From positions 1-64,000 of the forward strand of contig NZ_JAUFPS010000093.1 of assembly GCF_030409315.1 (NCBI RefSeq): DNA of 64,000 bases, written 5' to 3'. The position numbers and the translations under genes were made by a program. Shown one piece after another: positions 59,852 to 64,000 of this stretch (its first letter is position 1; each line of letters starts with the position of its first letter). This DNA is from Mucilaginibacter flavus. GTDB lineage: Bacteria > Bacteroidota > Bacteroidia > Sphingobacteriales > Sphingobacteriaceae. Under the pieces are notes generated by a model, which was given only the letters and a program-made list of their open reading frames with translations, was not told the origin of the DNA and searched no databases.

Positions 59852-60442
59852 TTAAACGTTAACAGGGCCAATAGGTAAAACCGTACGACCGTAAACCTCA
59901 TTGAGTACATTGGCTATGCCCGTATAAATTGCAGATGCGCCACAAATAATGCCCTCGTAACCTGCAAGGTGTTTAATAGCGGTGTTGCCCGTAGCGTCGC
60001 CGGCAACCAGTAAAAAGAATAATACCGTTAACGATGCAAAAACAAACTGAAGCGCGCGGTTTAATTTTAACGTGCCAAAAAACAAAAGCAAAGTAAATAC
60101 GCCCCAAATGCTCAGGTAAGCGCACATAGCACCTTCAGATGCAGCAGGTACCCAACCAAATTTGGGAATCACAATTAAACCTACCAGCGATAGCCAGAAA
60201 AAGCCATAAGATGTAAAGGCGGTTAACCCAAAAGTATTGTTCTTTTTGGCCTCAATTACACCTGCAATTACCTGTGCCAGGCCGCCATAAAATATGCCCA
60301 TGGCCAGTATCATACTGTTCATTTCAAAAAAGCCGGCGTTATGGATGTTTAATAAAACAGTTGTCATGCCAAAAGCACAAAGACCAAGCGGCGCAGGATT
60401 AGCAATGCCGTCCTTAACAGGGGCGGGAGTAATTGATGTCAT
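59852..60442 (-). CDS. GPR1/FUN34/YaaH-type acetate/succinate transporter
   Basis: About 196 residues from the ATG at 60442 (MTSITPAPVKDG); an upstream in-frame ATG at 60475 gives an 11-residue extension. Family motif NPAPLGLCAFGMTTVLLN (about 17-34) contains the N-P-A-P-L-G-L signature; six transmembrane helices follow, including FGLTAFTSYGFFWLSLVGL. SatP-type members are hexameric channels for acetate and succinate in the inner membrane. Divergent from gpmA, with a short shared upstream region. Confidence 0.92.
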   Translation of the reverse strand: MTSITPAPVKDGIANPAPLGLCAFGMTTVLLNIHNAGFFEMNSMILAMGIFYGGLAQVIAGVIEAKKNNTFGLTAFTSYGFFWLSLVGLIVIPKFGWVPAASEGAMCAYLSIWGVFTLLLFFGTLKLNRALQFVFASLTVLFFLLVAGDATGNTAIKHLAGYEGIICGASAIYTGIANVLNEVYGRTVLPIGPVNV

Positions 60443-60523
60443 AATAGGTTTATTGTTAGTTGGTTTATATTGCAAGCTAACTGATTTATATACATTTTAC
60501 AATTTTTTTTATAACTCTGCGCT

Positions 60524-60531
60524 TACTTTTG
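60524..60531 (+). promoter_or_regulatory. Candidate -7 box for gpmA
   Basis: TACTTTTG matches TAnnTTTG exactly and ends 16 bases before the gpmA start. A -33 TTG at normal distance was not obvious. Confidence 0.4.
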
Positions 60532-60547
60532 TGTTAAGCAATTACCT

Positions 60548-61237
60548 ATGCAAAAAATAGTATTGATACGCCACGGCGAAAGTACCTTCAACCTTGAAAA
60601 TAGATTTACCGGCTGGGAAGATGCAGATCTTTCCGAAAATGGTTACCAGCAAGCCCGTAGGGCAGGCCAAATCCTTAAAAAGAATGGTTATAACTTTGAT
60701 GCCGGTTTTACATCGTATCTTAAACGATCGATAAAAACTATGCATTTTGTATTGGAGGAGCTTGACCACCTTTGGATTCCGGTAGAAAAATCATGGCGGT
60801 TAAATGAACGTTTTTATGGCGATTTGCAGGGAATGAATAAAGATGAAGCCATAGCCAAATATGGTTTTGAGCAGGTACAGAAATGGCGACGCGACCCTAA
60901 CGAACATCCACCGGCCATAACTAAGGACGATGCCCGGTTTCCCGGGCATGACTTACGCTACCAGGATCTCACAGATCGTGAATTGCCATTAACCGAAAAC
61001 CTGAGCGAAACCATGGATAGGGTACTTCCATTTTGGAACGAAGCTATTGTGAATGCCATGCGCCGAAACCAAAAGGTAATTGTGGTTGCACATGGAAACA
61101 GTTTACGCTCATTAATAAAATATATTGATTGCCTGAGCGATGAGGAAGTTACCAAATTAGAGATCCCTACCGCAACCCCCTGGGTTTATGAGCTTGATCA
61201 CGGATTAAACCGCATAAGGCATTATTATTTAGAATAG
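60548..61237 (+). CDS. gpmA: 2,3-bisphosphoglycerate-dependent phosphoglycerate mutase
   Basis: A 229-residue histidine-phosphatase-superfamily enzyme. The phosphohistidine site is VLIRHGESTFNLENRFTGWE (His9 in RHG), with SYLKRSIKTMHFVLEELDHL, RLNERFYGDLQGMNKDEAIA and the second catalytic His in VVAHGNSLRSLIKY (about 182-195). The GDLQGMNK loop and full length mark the dPGM branch rather than a general phosphatase. It interconverts 3- and 2-phosphoglycerate in glycolysis. Divergent from the transporter; followed after 70 bases by a small membrane protein gene. Confidence 0.95.
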   Translation: MQKIVLIRHGESTFNLENRFTGWEDADLSENGYQQARRAGQILKKNGYNFDAGFTSYLKRSIKTMHFVLEELDHLWIPVEKSWRLNERFYGDLQGMNKDEAIAKYGFEQVQKWRRDPNEHPPAITKDDARFPGHDLRYQDLTDRELPLTENLSETMDRVLPFWNEAIVNAMRRNQKVIVVAHGNSLRSLIKYIDCLSDEEVTKLEIPTATPWVYELDHGLNRIRHYYLE

Positions 61238-61307
61238 CGGCCGTTATATAAAGGATATGATTTATATTAGGCCACCAATTAATTATAAACGATAGCCTAA
61301 AATAAAA

Positions 61308-61790
61308 ATGAAGAAATCTGATATCTATGAGATAACTATTAAGATACTGGGTATTTATCTGTTAGTAGCCGATATCTCAAAACTGCCAAGCCTGTTAACC
61401 TTTGTTCAAAATCACGCTTCTACCACAACCGAACAAGGCAGCGAACAAACCAACCTGTTATGGATAAACGGATTAAGCTTTTTATTGCTTATGGCTTTTG
61501 CTATTTTTTTAATAGCATGTACCAAATTTATAACCCGGATAATAACGGTAACTGCCGACAGGCAGGAGAACGTTAAACTTTTTGCCGATAGAAAGGTAAT
61601 TTATGAAATAGCACTGCTCATTATTGGCGGTTTACTTATTGTGAATACCCTGCCGGATATGCTGTACCGTTTGTATAAACTATCAAGCGTTGGCGATCAA
61701 GATATGATCATATCTTCGGTATCAAAACTGTGTATAGGTATTTTAACGGTTGCCTTCGGTAAAAGAATAGCGGCTTATTATGCGAAGTAG
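61308..61790 (+). CDS. Small multi-pass membrane protein, function unknown
   Basis: A 160-residue protein I cannot place in a named family. Four hydrophobic stretches are visible: about 10-28 (IKILGIYLLVADISKL), 50-70 (LSFLLLMAFAIFLIACTKF), 98-117 (IYEIALLIIGGLLIVNTLP) and 136-152 (VSKLCIGILTVAFGKRI). A hydrophilic loop at about 30-48 faces one side and a basic-acidic loop at 74-96 the other. It stands between gpmA and the convergent hom gene with its own terminator. Confidence 0.75.
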   Translation: MKKSDIYEITIKILGIYLLVADISKLPSLLTFVQNHASTTTEQGSEQTNLLWINGLSFLLLMAFAIFLIACTKFITRIITVTADRQENVKLFADRKVIYEIALLIIGGLLIVNTLPDMLYRLYKLSSVGDQDMIISSVSKLCIGILTVAFGKRIAAYYAK

Positions 61791-61815
61791 CATTTAGCAT
61801 AAAATATAGGATAAC

Positions 61816-61846
61816 AAAAAAGGCCCCGGAAACGGAGCCTTTTTTT
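61816..61846. terminator. Bidirectional terminator between convergent genes
   Basis: AAAAAAGGC (61816-61824) pairs with GCCTTTTTT (61837-61845), extended by CC/GG inside, with A and T runs on both flanks; placed 26 bases after the small membrane-protein stop and before the hom stop. Confidence 0.78.
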
Positions 61847-61893
61847 GTACAAACAACAAAGAAAAATCTACATTAAAACTTTAACTGTTTGTT

Positions 61894-63105
61894 TTATGCC
61901 GATGCCAAGCTGACCCCCGTTAGCTGACCGGCAAAGGCAACGAATGCCTTACTCACAGATATACGGGATTGATTATCGATCAGATTTTGCAAATTCACTT
62001 TTCCGATGACAAATTTATAATCGCCTGAATAATAGCGCTCTTTTATTGAAATAAATTTCAAATCATCAACTAAACGCTCATCATCGTACCTTAAATAAAT
62101 ATCCAGCTCTATATTATTGGTAAAATTCAGGTTTGATTTAGCCTTGGCCTTTTTGTACTCGTACTGATAATCGTACCGTAAAGCAGCAATATCCGATAAA
62201 ACTGCCGAACCGGTTGGATGGCCGCCGGCACCTTTGCCAAAAAAGAATTGCTGATCTGCAAACGCTGCCTGTACGGTTACGCCGTTATATTCATACTCTA
62301 CATTATATAAAAACTCGCTGCTGGTTACAAACTTAGGTAATACAAACATGGCTACGTTTTTATCGTCAAGTTCTTTAGCTACCGGTACCAGTTTTATCTT
62401 CAGATTTTTTTCGCGGGCGTACTGCAAATCATGCGCTGCCAGGTTTTGGATGCCGAGGTTAAAAACTTCGTCGGGGTTAACAATAACACCGTAAGCGTGT
62501 GCCGCCGCTATGATCAGTTTGTATTTGGCGTCGAAACCGCCAACATCACTGGTAGGGTCGGTTTCGGCAAAACCAAGGTCCTGGGCTTGTTGCAAAGCCC
62601 TGTCATAATCCAAACCTTCAATGAAGCCTTTGGAAAGGATATAATTTGATGAACCATTAAAAATACCGCTTATGGAGTGCAGTAACTCGTTATCATAATA
62701 CTCTTCCAGGTTACGGATGATAGGAATACTACCGCATACCGCGCCTTCATACAACAATGAAGTGCCATGTTTTTGTTGTAGTTCAATCAGCTCGTCCAAA
62801 TGCAGGGCGATCATTTTTTTACTGGCCGATACTACATTTTTGCCGCTGCTTAAAGCCCTTGATACAATTTCAAAAGCGGCTTCAGTATCATTAATCAACT
62901 CCACAATGGTATTGATTTCGGGATTGTTCAGCAACTCCTCTTTATCTGTTGTAAATAACTCTGCAGGTAACGACCGCTTTTTGTTAGGGTCTTTAATAGC
63001 GAATTTTACAATTTCGATGTTTAAATTTTTTGTTTTGATGATGTCATATAAACCCTGTCCAACTACGCCAAATCCAAATAATCCTATACTTAACTTTTTA
63101 CTCAT
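61894..63105 (-). CDS. hom: Homoserine dehydrogenase
   Basis: A 403-residue monofunctional homoserine dehydrogenase. NAD(P)-binding start LSIGLFGFGVVGQGLYDIIK, the nucleotide-fold motif NVVSASKKMIALH, catalytic region with GSIPIIRNLEEYYDNELLHS, IFNGSSNYILSK and the active-site GFAETDPTSDVGGFDAKYKL, in which the Asp and Lys are the conserved catalytic pair. The C-terminal part is shorter than an ACT domain of the usual size. It reduces aspartate semialdehyde to homoserine. TAATG overlap with metX shows co-transcription and coupled translation. Confidence 0.93.
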   Translation of the reverse strand: MSKKLSIGLFGFGVVGQGLYDIIKTKNLNIEIVKFAIKDPNKKRSLPAELFTTDKEELLNNPEINTIVELINDTEAAFEIVSRALSSGKNVVSASKKMIALHLDELIELQQKHGTSLLYEGAVCGSIPIIRNLEEYYDNELLHSISGIFNGSSNYILSKGFIEGLDYDRALQQAQDLGFAETDPTSDVGGFDAKYKLIIAAAHAYGVIVNPDEVFNLGIQNLAAHDLQYAREKNLKIKLVPVAKELDDKNVAMFVLPKFVTSSEFLYNVEYEYNGVTVQAAFADQQFFFGKGAGGHPTGSAVLSDIAALRYDYQYEYKKAKAKSNLNFTNNIELDIYLRYDDERLVDDLKFISIKERYYSGDYKFVIGKVNLQNLIDNQSRISVSKAFVAFAGQLTGVSLASA

Positions 63106-64000
63106 TACGCTGTACGTTGCAATTCTATAATTTTTCCTTTTACATCGGTTTTAAAAAACGATGTGATAATATTTGTTAAAAACTCTGTTTCAATTAAAAA
63201 GCCATCGTGCCCATAAAACGAATCTAACTGGGCAAAGGCCGATTTAGGAATGTGCCTGAAAAGGTATTGCTGCTCCTCAATAGGGAACAACACATCAGAT
63301 GTGATGCCTATAACCAGTGTACGCGCTTTAATCAAACTCAAAGCTTTTTCAACCCCGTGACGGTTGCGCCCTACGTTGTGCGAATCCATAGTTTTGGTTA
63401 AATACCAATAGCTATGGGCATTAAAGCGGTTCACTAATTTTTGTCCCTGATAATCCTGGTAGGTTGATGCTTTGAAGTTGTCGGTTTTGCCGTCTTCATC
63501 TTCCTGTTGGGTAATGCCATAGGTTTTATAAGTACGATAGGAGAGCAGGGCAATGGTACGTGCTGCCTTTAATCCCTTTTGGCCGCCATCAGCGCTGCCG
63601 TCGCTAAACGTTGGATCTGCACTTAAAGCCAGGCGCTGCGATTCATTGAAAGCAACCCCCCATGGTGAATGACGGGCGTTGGTAGCTATAAGGATTAGGT
63701 TTTTAATCCTTTCCGGCTCACAAATACCCCATTCTAACGCTTGCTGACCACCTAATGAGCCGCCAATCAAAATATGTATTTTATCAATTTGCAAATGATC
63801 GGCCAGTAAACGGTGCACGTTTACAATATCCCTGATCGTGAATTGAGGGAACGATTGTAAATAAGGCTGCCCGGTTTCGGGATCAATATTTAAAGGGTTA
63901 CTTGTACCATAAGGCGAACCCAAAATATTGGCACAAACAATAAAATGTTCTTCCGGATTAAAAATACTGCCGGTACCTACAATACCTTTCCACCAATCAA
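63105..64000 (-). CDS. metX: Homoserine O-acetyltransferase, 5'-truncated by the window edge
   Basis: The alpha/beta-hydrolase-fold acetyltransferase continues through the right edge: upstream of the first internal start-like codon the frame stays open and reads DWWKGIVGTGSIFNPEEHFI then VCANILGSPYGTSNPL. Visible motifs include HILIGGSLGGQQALEWGICE with the nucleophile Ser, ILIATNARHSPWGVAFNESQ, the Asp in VIGITSDVLFPIEEQ and the His in FYGHDGFLIE. MetX makes O-acetyl-L-homoserine from homoserine and acetyl-CoA for methionine synthesis. About 299 codons are in the window; the N-terminus (roughly the first 50 residues by family length) is missing. Confidence 0.93.
   Translation of the reverse strand, partial: DWWKGIVGTGSIFNPEEHFIVCANILGSPYGTSNPLNIDPETGQPYLQSFPQFTIRDIVNVHRLLADHLQIDKIHILIGGSLGGQQALEWGICEPERIKNLILIATNARHSPWGVAFNESQRLALSADPTFSDGSADGGQKGLKAARTIALLSYRTYKTYGITQQEDEDGKTDNFKASTYQDYQGQKLVNRFNAHSYWYLTKTMDSHNVGRNRHGVEKALSLIKARTLVIGITSDVLFPIEEQQYLFRHIPKSAFAQLDSFYGHDGFLIETEFLTNIITSFFKTDVKGKIIELQRTA

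Noticed and set aside
62717..63130. 137-codon frame antisense to hom
   Set aside because: Fully opposite a conserved dehydrogenase gene; serine- and leucine-rich composition typical of an antisense artefact.
1..64000. CRISPR array, prophage, insertion sequence or integron
   Set aside because: No regularly spaced direct repeats, no transposase, integrase, Cas or phage structural motifs were found on either strand.

Overview
The window looks like a chromosomal stretch from a member of the Bacteroidota, most likely family Sphingobacteriaceae and plausibly Mucilaginibacter or a close relative. The genus is an inference from overall resemblance of the proteins. The evidence is a SusC/SusD pair, ECF sigma plus membrane partner, LytS/LytTR signalling, two OmpA proteins, a GH92 mannosidase, weak Shine-Dalgarno sequences, and several upstream matches to the Bacteroidota -7 box TAnnTTTG. 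No tRNA, rRNA, CRISPR array, insertion sequence, phage gene or plasmid origin was seen.

Layout. 1-8 kb: a PhnB-like protein, a SusC/SusD outer-membrane uptake pair, a secreted CX5R phosphatase and a lipoprotein alpha/beta hydrolase. 8-11.5 kb: a large NACHT/STAND-type NTPase on the minus strand and 0.9 kb without genes. 11.5-25.4 kb: exopolysaccharide locus 1 (Wzc-like kinase, Wzx flippase, Wzy-like polymerase, four glycosyltransferases, five left-handed beta-helix acyltransferases, Wza-like export lipoprotein), closed by a terminator. 25.5-30 kb: GH92 mannosidase, a desaturase closely resembling eukaryotic sphingolipid delta-4 desaturases, an OmpA/Pal-like lipoprotein and a nested inverted-repeat element. 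30-36.5 kb: an ABC exporter with a glycosyltransferase, a 7TM-type hybrid-free histidine kinase and a LytS/LytTR pair. 36.5-42.5 kb: CocE-type hydrolase, eukaryote-type class I aldolase, AraC regulator, GNAT and HAD proteins. 42.6-52 kb: exopolysaccharide locus 2 on the minus strand (Wzx, two Wzy/WaaL-like proteins, four glycosyltransferases, a nucleotidyltransferase-fold protein). 52-64 kb: ECF sigma with a TM/beta-barrel partner, a SpmA-SpmB fusion, small stress and metabolic genes, an OmpA porin, an acetate-type transporter, gpmA, and homoserine genes hom and metX (metX runs off the right edge).

How the parts fit. Locus 1 encodes most of a Wzx/Wzy-dependent pathway: chain elongation by glycosyltransferases, acyl decoration, flipping, polymerisation, length control and export. 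Neither locus shows an initiating sugar-phosphate transferase, and no Wzb-type cytoplasmic phosphatase is present. Locus 2 has its own flippase and polymerase/ligase candidates but no co-polymerase or outer-membrane exporter, so it must borrow these or feed a cell-bound glycan. A DUF1972-type glycosyltransferase occurs once in each locus with very similar N-terminal sequence, suggesting a shared sugar linkage. The most noteworthy single genes are the sphingolipid-desaturase-like protein, the NACHT NTPase flanking locus 1, and the ECF sigma factor with an extra C-terminal hydrophobic helix.
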